Source: Salinivirga cyanobacteriivorans
GTDB lineage: Bacteria; Bacteroidota; Bacteroidia; Bacteroidales; Salinivirgaceae
NCBI RefSeq assembly: GCF_001443605.1
Contig: NZ_CP013118.1
Coordinates: 2,971,501-3,035,500, forward strand
Reading direction: 5' to 3'
Length of the DNA: 64,000 bases
The notes below the pieces were generated by a model. That model ran no database searches. It was given only the letters and a program-made list of their open reading frames with translations, and was not told the origin of the DNA. This document shows positions 17,365 to 27,846 of this stretch, piece after piece. The position numbers were made by a program, and so were the translations under genes. The stretch's first letter is position 1. Each line of letters opens with the position of its first letter.

Positions 17365-20300
17365 ATGAAGAATATATTTATAGTTTTCTTAATGTGTTTT
17401 GCACTTGCGGTTTATGGTCAGAAAGGGATTATAAACAATGGTGCCAGAATTGTTGTAGAAAATGGAGCTTATATCAAGGTTCAGGGTGATAATACAACAG
17501 GATATACCAATAAATCCTTTGGTTCCAGTCATGGTAGAATTGAGTTAGACGGTGAAATTCAAATAAATGGATTTTTTAATAATAATGCTTCAGCAAATAC
17601 AGTCTTTGTAAATAACGACGGAACAGGGAATGTTATATTTCTAGGTTCATCAACTCAGTCAATTGGTGGTTCGAAACCAATTGATTTTGAGGGGCTGAAG
17701 GTCAATGGAGCAAATGTTAATCTGAATACTGATATTTCAGTCGCCGGAGTTTTAGATTTTACACAAGGGTTGTTGTTTGTCAATAATTATTTGTTGGAGT
17801 TAACCACATCAGCTTCAATTGGGGGAACTCCCGGCACATCTTCAATGATTGTACCCGGAAATAGTGGTACAGTACGCAAATATTTTAGTGCACCACAATC
17901 TTTTACTTACCCCATAGGAGACAACTCTGCATCTGGAGTTTATTTGCCTGTTGGCATTAACTTCTCCTCAGGTAGTTTTACCGGGGCCTTTGTCGATTTA
18001 CAAACCATAAACAGCAAACATCAGGAGAATAGCAATACCACAGATTATCTCAATCGTTATTGGACGCTCTCTTCTGCAGGAATTACGGGTATGCTGGCTG
18101 ATCTTTCTTTGACCTATGCCACAGCTGACATTGCAGGCACAGAGTCTAACCTCATGACGCTGCAGTACGATGGAAATTTTTGGAATATACATGATGCTGT
18201 CAATACATCAACCAATCAGTTAACAGCGACTGTTAGTGAGTTTGGCGATTTTACTGGTGGCGGAGCCGATGAGGTCTCTCCACATCTCTATTGGAGTGTA
18301 GAGTCGATTATTCAGGAGAATTTTGAAAACGGCCATATTATTAAAGCCTCCGTGGAGAATGAAGCGTTTGCTTCGACCCTGGATGCCGGGCAGTGGAATA
18401 TCATCAATTTACCTGCTGGAGTTGGTATAGGTAGCTTAAATCGCACATACGACGATACGGTTGAAGTTACATTATCGGGAAACCGACTTGATGACTTCGA
18501 TTCGGATAGAACACTCAGTTTAACTGTTAACCAGAGTCAATTTGTGCATACCGCTTCAGGTAGCCTCACTGCCGAAAACACATTATTATTAAATGCCGAT
18601 AATGACCCCGAGAATCTCGCAATGACCGATGATGGAAGCATAACAGAGGGTAGCGAAGATGGTGAGATAATTACAGTAACATTATCAGGGGGTACTTTTG
18701 CCCAAACCCTTAACACAACCAGTTGGGTGGGCAATAATATGCCGGCAGGAGTTGCTTTGGGGACCATTACAAGGCAATCAGCTACCCAGGTAATAATAGA
18801 ATTAAGTGGAAATACCACATCCGACTATGATACTGATATCACAAACTTTGAATTGACTGTTCCATCAACTGATGTAAATGAATATGCAGGAAGTGATTTT
18901 CTGCTTACTACAGGGGTTGTATTTAAGGCGGTTGACGAAGATTTAATTATCAGTATGACCGATGGAGGTAGCGGAATAGCTGAGAGCGCGGAGAATGGAC
19001 ATCAAATAACAGTCTCAATCGATGAGCGCACCTTTACCGATCCGCTTACCCTGTCAGAATGGACCATGTATAACTTACCTTCGGGCGTTACGATTGGAAG
19101 TGTTAATAGACAAAACGATACCGCAGTTTATATTTTCCTTTCAGGTAACCGGAACGTTGATTATGATACGGATATAACCAATGTTCAGTTAACTATAGCG
19201 AGTAGTCAGATCGGTGGCGTATCTAATCCTGTTACCATAACAAGTGGTGTCACGTTTAATGCGGACAACGACCCTGAAAGTATTGCAATTGCTACTGACC
19301 CGGATGGTATTGATGAAGCTGCAGAAGACGGTGAAGTAATTACTGCCACAATTACCGGAGGTACTTTTGTCAATCCACCTCAAATTTCAAACTGGACCCT
19401 TAGCAATTTGCCTGAAGGAGTTTCTGTAGGCACATTATCATGGAATACCATGTACGAAGTTGGTATTACCCTCTCCGGAAACCGGCAAACTGATTTCGAT
19501 TCACATATAACCGATATTGAATTGACAGTAGCTGCTGCTGATGTAGACGATAATTCTTCCGGTATTTTGGCGAGTAACTCAATTACAATTAATGCCGAGA
19601 ACGATGCCGAAAACCTTACACTTTCAGGAGGACCTTTTACTGAGGGGAATGAAGATGGCGCAGTTATAACAGCTACACTTGATGGAGGAACCATCTCAAG
19701 TTCATTTACAGCAGGCGATTTAATTATGACCAATTTGCCACCCGGCGTTTCACTCGGAAGTGCAGTGCGGCAAAATATGTACGAAATCAACATAGTGCTT
19801 GAAGGCAATGCGACTTCAGATTATGATACAGATATTACAAATACCACAGCCACTATAAGTTCAGCAGTAGTTGATGAAACCACTTCAGATGTCTCTGGTA
19901 CTGGAATTACGTTCAATGCAACTATGGAACCTGCTGAACTGGTTTTAACTGATAATGGAGACCTTTATGAATCTGAAGAGGATGGTAAATCATTATTTAT
20001 TACCGTAAGACAAGATACATTAGTATCATCAATTAGTCCGGCAGGTTTTGTGTTCAGTAATTTCCCTGAAGGCGTTACTGCCGGAAATATCAACCGTTTA
20101 AATGATACAACGGTAGAGGTGGTGCTATCAGGCTTTCGTACTCAGGATTATGATACCGATATAATTAATGCAGGAGTAACGGTAGATGCCTTACAGTTTC
20201 AATACAGCAGTAGCTCCCTTAGCGCATCATCAGGCTGGACCTTTATTGCTACAGATGATAATGAAAGCATAGCATTCAGTGCTAACTTAATAACAGAAGG

Positions 20301-22122
20301 TGCCGAAGATGGCGCCCAGGTAGATATTGTAATGTCCGGAGGTACTTTTGCTGATGGTTTAAACCCGGGATCATGGAGTTTTACAGGACTGCCTGCCGGG
20401 GTTAGTGTTGGAAGTGTCAATAAACTGGCACCCACGGAAGCAAGGGTTGTCCTTTCAGGAAATACAACTACCGATTACGATAATGATATTATTGTCGATG
20501 AATTAATTATTGCAGGATCTCAGATTGATGATTATAATGACGCGGATATTGCCGCATCAGGTTCTGTCACATTCGAAGCAATAGTTGAAACACAGGATCT
20601 TATTTTAAGCAGCCTGACATCATTGGCCGAAGATAATCTCAATGATGCAATAGTAGGCCTTAAATTGGAAGGGGCAACTTACACAACACCAATTAATACA
20701 TCTAATTTCGTTTTCAATAACCAGCCTCCGGGCTTAACCCTTGGCGATGTAGTGCTGGAATCTACCGATTCTGCATCTGTTATTTTGGCCTATGATGGCA
20801 CTGACTTCGATGTAGGTTACCCGGAATTTAATATAACACTCTTAGCAGCCGGAAGTAGTATAGGAGAACAGGTCAACTCTAACACGCTTGCTATTGATGC
20901 TATAGTTGAGCCCGGAGAACTCCAGGCTTCCCATGCCGGATTAGATGAGGAAAATCTTGACGGCGCTACAATTGATCTGGCTTTAGTAGATGATTCATTT
21001 GTCGATAATGCACTTGATATTGCCAATTTTGGGTTGATTAATGCGCCTGCCGGATGTGAGATTTTTAGTGTAAATTACCTTTCATCAACTACAGCATCAT
21101 TAACTATAGCCTTCGATGGAACTGACTTTGATACAGACTTTACCAACTTTGCCATTAATATGGCGGGGGCAGAAGTGGTATCTAATAATGCTTATAGCTC
21201 CAATGCACTGCTTATTTCAGCAACCAATGACGCTGAACAATTAACCATACTCAATACAGGAACAATAGCAGAAGGAACAGAAGATGGCCATGTATTTGAA
21301 GTAGAATTAAGTGGAGGTACGTTTAATCCGAACCTAAATCCTGACGCCTGGAGCTTCACCTGGTTGCCCGATGGCACAAGCGTTAGCGATGTAATATATT
21401 TGGGTGAGTCAAACGCTGAAATCTTAATCAATGGCAACAGAATTATTGATTATGATATGGACCAGGTCGTGAACATTGAGGCTGCTCCATCTGAATATAA
21501 TGATGCAGAAGGTAATGCATTAATTACAGATAACACAATTACTTTTGAATCTTACAATGAGCAACTCAATGCATTGCATGATACAATTTACGAAAGCAAC
21601 CTCGATAATGTAGAGCTGTCATTTGAAATTATGGACGACTGGATTAACACAACTGGTTTTTCAATTGAAGATATTAGTCTTCAATCAGCACCCGAAGGCT
21701 TTACAATTGCAAGTTTGATTGAAACAGATTCTGCGCATTTTACTGTAAGCTTTGCTTATGACGGTATGGGTATAATGCAGGACAATCCATTTAGTTTAGA
21801 ACTGGCAGATAGTGTTTTAAATGGAATTGAAGCGCTTGTTTCCCAGCAAATTGTAATTGCAAATGATGTGGGGGTTACCGGCATTGAGGGAGATGTTGAA
21901 TTATATGTTTCAGGTAACGAAATATACCTTAAACAACATCGATTTGCAAGGAAGGGAAGTTTAATCATATATGAGTTAAATGGTCGAAAACTTGAAGAAT
22001 ATAAAGTAGAAGCCAGGAGTACAAACCACTTTCTTCCTGTTTTGAAGGATGGAATGTACTTAATTCAGTTTTTAACCGATGATGGAAAATTATATCAAAC
22101 CAAAGGTGTTGTTAAGAACTAA
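17365..22122 (+). CDS. Large T9SS-secreted repeat protein
   Basis: A 1585-residue protein with a signal peptide (MKNIFIVFLMCFALAVYGQ), a region of about 300 residues resembling the start of many Bacteroidota surface proteins (strand-rich, IGGSKPIDFEGLKVNGANV), eleven tandem repeats of about 105 residues, and a T9SS type A sorting domain at the end (from about ELYVSGNEIYL to KGVVKN, with ELNGRKLEEYKV). The repeats share an E-x(2-3)-EDG start, a (S/T)NLPxGVxxGS(V/I)xR middle and a DYDTDI end. Repeats 8, 9 and 11 are more divergent. The acidic DYDTDI loops may bind calcium, by analogy only. It begins 8 bp after copy 3 and is followed by a terminator, so it closes the operon. It is probably anchored on the cell surface; its role is unknown. 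Confidence 0.85.
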   Translation: MKNIFIVFLMCFALAVYGQKGIINNGARIVVENGAYIKVQGDNTTGYTNKSFGSSHGRIELDGEIQINGFFNNNASANTVFVNNDGTGNVIFLGSSTQSIGGSKPIDFEGLKVNGANVNLNTDISVAGVLDFTQGLLFVNNYLLELTTSASIGGTPGTSSMIVPGNSGTVRKYFSAPQSFTYPIGDNSASGVYLPVGINFSSGSFTGAFVDLQTINSKHQENSNTTDYLNRYWTLSSAGITGMLADLSLTYATADIAGTESNLMTLQYDGNFWNIHDAVNTSTNQLTATVSEFGDFTGGGADEVSPHLYWSVESIIQENFENGHIIKASVENEAFASTLDAGQWNIINLPAGVGIGSLNRTYDDTVEVTLSGNRLDDFDSDRTLSLTVNQSQFVHTASGSLTAENTLLLNADNDPENLAMTDDGSITEGSEDGEIITVTLSGGTFAQTLNTTSWVGNNMPAGVALGTITRQSATQVIIELSGNTTSDYDTDITNFELTVPSTDVNEYAGSDFLLTTGVVFKAVDEDLIISMTDGGSGIAESAENGHQITVSIDERTFTDPLTLSEWTMYNLPSGVTIGSVNRQNDTAVYIFLSGNRNVDYDTDITNVQLTIASSQIGGVSNPVTITSGVTFNADNDPESIAIATDPDGIDEAAEDGEVITATITGGTFVNPPQISNWTLSNLPEGVSVGTLSWNTMYEVGITLSGNRQTDFDSHITDIELTVAAADVDDNSSGILASNSITINAENDAENLTLSGGPFTEGNEDGAVITATLDGGTISSSFTAGDLIMTNLPPGVSLGSAVRQNMYEINIVLEGNATSDYDTDITNTTATISSAVVDETTSDVSGTGITFNATMEPAELVLTDNGDLYESEEDGKSLFITVRQDTLVSSISPAGFVFSNFPEGVTAGNINRLNDTTVEVVLSGFRTQDYDTDIINAGVTVDALQFQYSSSSLSASSGWTFIATDDNESIAFSANLITEGAEDGAQVDIVMSGGTFADGLNPGSWSFTGLPAGVSVGSVNKLAPTEARVVLSGNTTTDYDNDIIVDELIIAGSQIDDYNDADIAASGSVTFEAIVETQDLILSSLTSLAEDNLNDAIVGLKLEGATYTTPINTSNFVFNNQPPGLTLGDVVLESTDSASVILAYDGTDFDVGYPEFNITLLAAGSSIGEQVNSNTLAIDAIVEPGELQASHAGLDEENLDGATIDLALVDDSFVDNALDIANFGLINAPAGCEIFSVNYLSSTTASLTIAFDGTDFDTDFTNFAINMAGAEVVSNNAYSSNALLISATNDAEQLTILNTGTIAEGTEDGHVFEVELSGGTFNPNLNPDAWSFTWLPDGTSVSDVIYLGESNAEILINGNRIIDYDMDQVVNIEAAPSEYNDAEGNALITDNTITFESYNEQLNALHDTIYESNLDNVELSFEIMDDWINTTGFSIEDISLQSAPEGFTIASLIETDSAHFTVSFAYDGMGIMQDNPFSLELADSVLNGIEALVSQQIVIANDVGVTGIEGDVELYVSGNEIYLKQHRFARKGSLIIYELNGRKLEEYKVEARSTNHFLPVLKDGMYLIQFLTDDGKLYQTKGVVKN
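18295..21850 (+). repeat. Eleven tandem protein repeats of about 105 residues
   Basis: The repeats are visible in translation as cycles of EDGxxI...SGGTF...NLPAGVxxGS...LSGNxxxDYDTDIxxxxLTV. The first begins with VESIIQENFENGH and the last with LNALHDTIYESN. The DNA is diverged between units, so this is an old expansion rather than a recent slippage product. Confidence 0.75.
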
Positions 22123-22138
22123 TAGTTATGAAATTACG

Positions 22139-22170
22139 AAAAAGGAGGCAATTTTATTTGTCTCCTTTTT
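22139..22170 (+). terminator. Rho-independent terminator of the surface-protein operon
   Basis: A 13 bp stem (22139-22151 with 22158-22170, one G-U pair) with a 6-base loop, followed by T residues. It lies 17 bp after the stop of the 1585-residue gene and separates the operon from the sensor-phosphatase gene. Confidence 0.8.
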
Positions 22171-22279
22171 TTATTGGTTGTATTTTTAATTGGATTTTGC
22201 TAAAAAAGTGGTTTTAAATGTTTTTTTGTAAACAAAAGATGAATTGCTTCTTTTATAAAATTTAAGTACCCTAAGAATA

Positions 22280-25200
22280 ATGCAACGATTAATATATATT
22301 TTCATTTTCACATTGGTTACTTATGGCAGTTATGCACAGGTAAACCAGTACGGATATCCTTTCTATAAATACTATGGAATGACCGATTATGGTGGAACCG
22401 AACAAAATTGGGCCCTTGTAAAAGATCACCGTGGCATTGTATACGTGGGTAATAATGACGATGGAATTCTGGAGTATGATGGCAAACACTGGAGGCAAAT
22501 TTCAATTAATAACAATTCAATTGTAAGGTCTTTAGCCGTTGGTGATGATGGTGTTGTTTATGTAGGTGCAGTGGATGAATTCGGTAAGCTCATACCCGAT
22601 GATAAAGGTGTGTTGCACTATCAATCATTACTTTCTCTGGTCGATTCATCTCAAGGTGAGAATTTTAAAGACATTTGGAAAACATATGTTTTGGCAGACA
22701 CAGTTTATTTTGCATCATTTAACCGGCTTTTTAAATACTTCGATAACAAAATAGAGGTAATTGATTTACCACAATATACCAATTTCACCCATTTAATTGA
22801 TGATCAGATTTATGTAGGTCAGTTTTACGATGGACTGTTGAAATATGATCCAAAAGCAAAAAATACAGAAGATACAACATTTGTTACAATTGATAGCCGG
22901 GTCATCAATAACAAAAATGCTTTTGTGCTTGAAAAACTCAGTGATAGTAAAGTTTTAATTGGTACACTCGATTCCGGGTTATTTACCATGACACTGCCTG
23001 AAAATAGAGTAACAAGGGCCCCATATAAAGAAATTAACCAGTATTTAAAAGAAAACCAACTTTATAATGCTGATTTAACCACTCAATATAAAGCTTTTGC
23101 AACGCTGCAAGGCGGAATAATGGTGGCAAAAGATTTTGAGCCCTACGAAGTATACGATCAAAAAACAGGGTTGCCGAGCGATGAAACAGTTTCTTCGGTA
23201 TATTCAGATAGCGGTATTAATACACCATTATGGGCTACCCTGAACAATGGTATTATCAGAGTTGATTGGCATTTACCTTTCAGGGTAATGGACCAAAGAA
23301 ACGGTTTGAGTGGCCATTTGCTCGATATCATACGTTTCAACGATGAGCTTTATGTAGGTACCAGTTCTGGATTATTCAAGCTAACCTATGATGGTTTTAA
23401 CCCCAAATTTGAAAAAATTATCGATCATTCGGTTTGGGATCTACAACTCTATACATACCCTTATAACTCTAAAAAAGTGCTTTTGGTAGGCACTATTAGG
23501 GGTCTCCATGAAATTACAGAAAATGGTTACAATGGTATAATAGAAAGAAGAGTAAAAGGAATTAAGCAAGAACGAAACTATTATATTTATAAAATAGCAA
23601 TACCAAACCCCGATAAACCAAATGAATTAGCAATAGGAACAAACGATAATTTTATAATTCTAAAAAATGTGGGTAATTCCTGGACGCGTGAATTAAAAAA
23701 AGATGTTGATTCAAAGGTAAGGGAAATCGGTTATTACGACGGTGCTTACTGGCTAGGAACCAGTTTTAAAGGAATTGTAAAATACACAAGGGAAGATGAT
23801 AAGATTAAGCGCTATACAGATGAGGAAGAGCTTGGATCAATTACACAGAATAGAATTGTAATTGATAATGACAACTTATATGCACTTAACCCAGCTGGCG
23901 TATATAAATACGATAAAACGACAGATAGCTTTAAACTAGATAACGAACTCGGTAAATTGGCTGCAATTACCAATATGGGTGTTTCAGCATTAAAATGGGA
24001 TGAAGACCACTACTATTTCAGTATGATAAGTGACGAAAAACAAAGAATTCGCCGAATGAGGAAAGACGGAACATGGTCAACTTATGACACTGCTATTTTC
24101 AACAGGTTACCCAATGTGCAGTACGATGCTATTTATCCGGAAAAAGATGTGGTTTGGTTTGGTTGTTCAAAAGGTTTATTTGCCTATGTGAAAGACATGG
24201 AAAAAGGGTTTGCAAATAAATCATTCAATACCTTGATAAGAACGGTTGTGCTTGGTAAAGACTCCTTAATTTATGGAGGCTATACAAGCAAACTAAAAAC
24301 TGAAAAAGCCGGTCAGGAAAAAAAAGAACCTATTTCATTTCGGTATAGCAGCAATGATATAGAGTTTACATTTTCGGCTCCTTACTATGAAGAAGAGGAT
24401 AAGCTATTATACTCTTATAAACTTGAAGGGTACGACGATTCCTGGTCGCCATGGGATACAAAAACCGTTGAAGATTATAATAATCTGCCCTCTGGCGAAT
24501 ATACTTTCAAGGTAAGGGCACGCAATATATACGGCTTCGAAAGTGAACCCGACGAAATGGATATATCCCTTGGGGTTGATCGCAGTACTTTTAGCTTCAG
24601 TATTTTACCACCATGGTATCAGACTGTTTGGGCCATTATCGGATATCTTATCGTATTGGTTTTTATTATTCGCGTAATTGTTCAATGGCGTACGCGTAAA
24701 TTAAAGCAAGAAAAAGAGCGGCTTGAAGAAATTGTCAGGGAACGAACTGCAGAAATAATGGAGAAGAAAGAAGAAATTGAAAAGCAGCGTGACGAAATTG
24801 CCGAAAAGAACCAAAGCATTACCGATAGTATCCACTATGCCAGCAGGATACAGCAAGCTTTACTACCCTCCGAAAAAATGCTCTCAAAAGCAGTGCCCGA
24901 ACATTTTGTGTTATTCAAGCCACGTGATATTGTCAGTGGAGACTATTACTGGATGACACAGATTAAGAATAAAACAATTCTTGTGGCTGCAGACTGTACC
25001 GGCCACGGGGTTCCGGGGGCTTTTATGAGTATGCTGGGCATGTCTTTCTTCAATGAAATTGTCAATAAAAATGTTGTGACAGACGCCGGAGAAATCCTTA
25101 ACCAGTTAAGAGCACATGTAATTGAAGCCCTAAAACAAGAGGGTGACGATGCCAAAGCGAAAGATGGAATGGACCTGGCACTTTACGTGATAGATAAAGA

Positions 25201-25651
25201 TGAAAATATGGTATATTATGCCGGAGCCAATAATCCGCTGTATATCATCAGAAAGCAAACAGAAGAAGAGAAAAAAGCCATAGCAGAGGACGACAGCTCA
25301 AAGCTTCCAAAGCGAGCGCTTTACGACGATACCTTTATCTTAGAGGAAATTAAAGCTGACAAAATGCCTATCGGTATCCATATTAAGAAAAAACCATTTG
25401 ATACGAAAGAGATCCCTATAAGGGAAGGAATGAAGCTCTATACTTTCTCCGATGGCTATGTCGACCAGTTTGGTGGTCCACGGAGAAGAAAATTTATGTC
25501 CAAATCATTCAAAAAACTACTCTTCAATATTCACCAGAAACCTATGCAGGAGCAGAAACAAATATTAGACGACCGAATCGAATCCTGGATAGAAGAAGGA
25601 GATGAAATTCAGGTTGACGATATTGTTGTGCTCGGGGTTACAGTCAATTAA
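22280..25651 (+). CDS. Reg_prop/Y_Y_Y sensor with cytoplasmic SpoIIE-type PP2C phosphatase
   Basis: A 1123-residue one-protein signalling system. Order: signal peptide (ending GSYAQ), a periplasmic beta-propeller region of two-component-regulator type (about 20-680; repeats such as DHRGIVYVGNNDDGILEYDG), a Y_Y_Y immunoglobulin-like domain (about 684-770; YKLEGYDDSWSPW, LPSGEYTFKVRARN), a membrane helix (about 776-800), a coiled coil (KQEKERLEEIVRERTAEIMEKKEEIEKQRDEIAEK), and a SpoIIE phosphatase (about 850-1123) with VSGDYYW, AADCTGHGVPGAFMS and FSDGYVDQFGG. The metal-binding Asp residues (GDYYW, AADCTGHG, FSDG) are present, so it should be an active Ser/Thr phosphatase, typically acting on an anti-anti-sigma protein. 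No such partner is in the window. It lies just downstream of the surface-protein operon but behind a terminator. Confidence 0.9.
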   Translation: MQRLIYIFIFTLVTYGSYAQVNQYGYPFYKYYGMTDYGGTEQNWALVKDHRGIVYVGNNDDGILEYDGKHWRQISINNNSIVRSLAVGDDGVVYVGAVDEFGKLIPDDKGVLHYQSLLSLVDSSQGENFKDIWKTYVLADTVYFASFNRLFKYFDNKIEVIDLPQYTNFTHLIDDQIYVGQFYDGLLKYDPKAKNTEDTTFVTIDSRVINNKNAFVLEKLSDSKVLIGTLDSGLFTMTLPENRVTRAPYKEINQYLKENQLYNADLTTQYKAFATLQGGIMVAKDFEPYEVYDQKTGLPSDETVSSVYSDSGINTPLWATLNNGIIRVDWHLPFRVMDQRNGLSGHLLDIIRFNDELYVGTSSGLFKLTYDGFNPKFEKIIDHSVWDLQLYTYPYNSKKVLLVGTIRGLHEITENGYNGIIERRVKGIKQERNYYIYKIAIPNPDKPNELAIGTNDNFIILKNVGNSWTRELKKDVDSKVREIGYYDGAYWLGTSFKGIVKYTREDDKIKRYTDEEELGSITQNRIVIDNDNLYALNPAGVYKYDKTTDSFKLDNELGKLAAITNMGVSALKWDEDHYYFSMISDEKQRIRRMRKDGTWSTYDTAIFNRLPNVQYDAIYPEKDVVWFGCSKGLFAYVKDMEKGFANKSFNTLIRTVVLGKDSLIYGGYTSKLKTEKAGQEKKEPISFRYSSNDIEFTFSAPYYEEEDKLLYSYKLEGYDDSWSPWDTKTVEDYNNLPSGEYTFKVRARNIYGFESEPDEMDISLGVDRSTFSFSILPPWYQTVWAIIGYLIVLVFIIRVIVQWRTRKLKQEKERLEEIVRERTAEIMEKKEEIEKQRDEIAEKNQSITDSIHYASRIQQALLPSEKMLSKAVPEHFVLFKPRDIVSGDYYWMTQIKNKTILVAADCTGHGVPGAFMSMLGMSFFNEIVNKNVVTDAGEILNQLRAHVIEALKQEGDDAKAKDGMDLALYVIDKDENMVYYAGANNPLYIIRKQTEEEKKAIAEDDSSKLPKRALYDDTFILEEIKADKMPIGIHIKKKPFDTKEIPIREGMKLYTFSDGYVDQFGGPRRRKFMSKSFKKLLFNIHQKPMQEQKQILDDRIESWIEEGDEIQVDDIVVLGVTVN

Positions 25652-25709
25652 CTCCTGAAGTTGACAGTATGACATGAAATAAGAGGCGTTTTTGCCCTAA
25701 AAATGTCAA

Positions 25710-25740
25710 TTTTGCGTATATTTTTATGTTTCTACCTGTG
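25710..25740 (+). promoter_or_regulatory. Possible dnaK promoter
   Basis: TTTTG (25710-25714), 18 bp, then TACCTGTG (25733-25740), a 7 of 8 match to TAnnTTTG. It lies 58 bp upstream of the dnaK start. I saw no CIRCE inverted repeat in the leader. Confidence 0.35.
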
Positions 25741-25798
25741 GCATAAACATTGACTCATATTGTGTGAAATTTTGAATATAAATTAAAAAACATACAAT

Positions 25799-27715
25799 AT
25801 GAGTAAAGTAATAGGAATTGACTTAGGAACAACTAACTCGTGTGTTGCCGTAATGGAAGGGAATGAACCCGTAGTAATTCCTAACAGTGAAGGAAAACGC
25901 ACAACACCTTCAATGGTAGCTTTTGTGGAAAATGGCGAACGTAAAGTCGGTGACCCGGCAAAACGTCAGGCCATTACAAATTCACAAAAAACCATTTCAT
26001 CCATCAAAAGATTTATGGGTGAAACCTACGAAAATGTAAGTAAGGAAGTAAAAAGAACTTCATACGAAGTTGTAAAAGGTGACAACAATACACCACGCGT
26101 AAAAATTGACGATAGAAAATATACACCTCAGGAAATCTCTGCTATGGTACTTCAGAAAATGAAGAAAACCGCAGAAGATTATCTTGGACAGGATGTAACA
26201 AGTGCAGTAGTGACAGTTCCTGCATATTTTAACGACTCACAGCGTCAGGCAACAAAAGAAGCCGGCGAAATTGCAGGTCTTAAAGTGGAACGTATTATTA
26301 ACGAACCTACTGCAGCTTCATTGGCCTATGGTCTCGACAAGAGAGACAAAGACATGAAGATTGCCGTCTTTGACCTTGGTGGAGGTACATTCGATATCTC
26401 TATTCTTGAATTAGGCGATGGTGTATTTGAAGTAAAATCAACTAATGGTGATACGCACCTTGGTGGTGACGACTTTGATGAGGTAATTATCGACTGGTTA
26501 GTAGATGAATTCAAAAAAGATGAAGGTGCAGACCTGACTAAAGATCCAATGGCTATGCAGCGTCTCAAAGAGGCAGCAGAAAAAGCTAAGATCGAATTGT
26601 CAAGTGCAACCAGTACTGAAATCAACCTTCCCTACATTATGCCGGTTGATGGGGTGCCTAAACACCTTGTGCGTTCATTGAGCCGCTCTAAATTTGAGCA
26701 ACTTGCCGATCAGTTGATTCAGGCTACACTTGAACCCTGTAAAAAGGCAATGAGCGATGCCAATATCAGCAACTCCGATATTGATGAGGTAATTCTTGTG
26801 GGTGGATCCACACGTATACCTGCTATTCAGAATGTAGTAAAAGACTTCTTCGGTAAAGAGCCTTCAAAAGGTGTAAACCCTGACGAAGTTGTTGCTGTTG
26901 GTGCTGCTATTCAAGGTGGTGTATTGACAGGAGATGTAAAAGATGTATTGCTGCTTGACGTAACACCGTTATCTCTTGGTATTGAAACCATGGGTGGCGT
27001 AATGACCAAGCTCATCGAAGCTAATACTACAATACCAACCAAAAAATCAGAAACATTTACCACAGCGGCAGATAATCAGCCATCCGTAGAAATTCATGTG
27101 CTGCAGGGTGAACGTTCAATGGCAAAAGATAATAAGTCAATTGGTCGTTTCCACCTCGATAACATACCGCCGGCACCTCGCGGAGTACCTCAAATTGAAG
27201 TAGCATTCGATATCGACGCCAATGGTATCATGAATGTATCGGCAAAAGATAAAGGTACCGGAAAAGAGCAAAGCATTAGAATTGAGGCTTCTTCGGGTCT
27301 GAGTGATGACGAAATCAAGAAGATGAAAAATGAAGCTGAAGCGAATGCCGAAGAAGACAGAAAAGCAAAAGAAAGAATTGACAAAATCAATCAGGCTGAT
27401 GCTACTATCTTCCAAACTGAGAAACAATTGAAAGAAATTGGAGATAAAATTCCCGCTGATAAGAAAAAACCAATCGAAGAGGCGCTGGAAAAACTCAAAG
27501 AAGCTCATAAAAAAGAAGATGTAGAGGAAATCGACAAGGCAATAAACGAACTAAATACTGTTTTCCAGGCTGCTTCGCAGGAAATTTACAATGCTCAGCA
27601 GCAACAAGGCGGAGGACAAGAGCAACAAGATCAAGGTCAGGCGCAGGATGACTCCAAGAAAAAGAAAGGTGGAGACGATGAGGTAACTGACGTAGATTTT
27701 GAAGAAGTAAAGTAA
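25799..27715 (+). CDS. dnaK: Molecular chaperone DnaK (Hsp70)
   Basis: ATP-dependent chaperone that binds exposed hydrophobic peptides with DnaJ and GrpE. The 638 residues match throughout: [17 protein letters not shown] at 5-21 (phosphate-1), [22 protein letters not shown] (about 141-162), [10 protein letters not shown]-type motif [15 protein letters not shown] (about 189-203), [11 protein letters not shown] (about 337-347), and the linker [18 protein letters not shown] (about 383-400). The C-terminal tail is Gln/Gly-rich with the acidic end DVDFEEVK that is usual for DnaK. It stands alone here, with its own terminator; dnaJ and grpE are not adjacent. Confidence 0.99.
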   Translation: MSKVIGIDLGTTNSCVAVMEGNEPVVIPNSEGKRTTPSMVAFVENGERKVGDPAKRQAITNSQKTISSIKRFMGETYENVSKEVKRTSYEVVKGDNNTPRVKIDDRKYTPQEISAMVLQKMKKTAEDYLGQDVTSAVVTVPAYFNDSQRQATKEAGEIAGLKVERIINEPTAASLAYGLDKRDKDMKIAVFDLGGGTFDISILELGDGVFEVKSTNGDTHLGGDDFDEVIIDWLVDEFKKDEGADLTKDPMAMQRLKEAAEKAKIELSSATSTEINLPYIMPVDGVPKHLVRSLSRSKFEQLADQLIQATLEPCKKAMSDANISNSDIDEVILVGGSTRIPAIQNVVKDFFGKEPSKGVNPDEVVAVGAAIQGGVLTGDVKDVLLLDVTPLSLGIETMGGVMTKLIEANTTIPTKKSETFTTAADNQPSVEIHVLQGERSMAKDNKSIGRFHLDNIPPAPRGVPQIEVAFDIDANGIMNVSAKDKGTGKEQSIRIEASSGLSDDEIKKMKNEAEANAEEDRKAKERIDKINQADATIFQTEKQLKEIGDKIPADKKKPIEEALEKLKEAHKKEDVEEIDKAINELNTVFQAASQEIYNAQQQQGGGQEQQDQGQAQDDSKKKKGGDDEVTDVDFEEVK

Positions 27716-27737
27716 TAAGTTAGCATTATTATAAGCA

Positions 27738-27762
27738 AAAGGGGTGCAAAGTGCATCCCTTT
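27738..27762 (+). terminator. Rho-independent terminator after dnaK
   Basis: An 11 bp stem (27738-27748 with 27752-27762, one G-U pair), three-base loop and a following T run, 22 bp after the dnaK stop. Confidence 0.85.
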
Positions 27763-27846
27763 TTTTTATCCTGTACTATAGCAGTATAAAAAAATTGTGA
27801 TTTTACCATTTTTTATTTACATTCGGCAAACTCAAAAAGGCATAAT

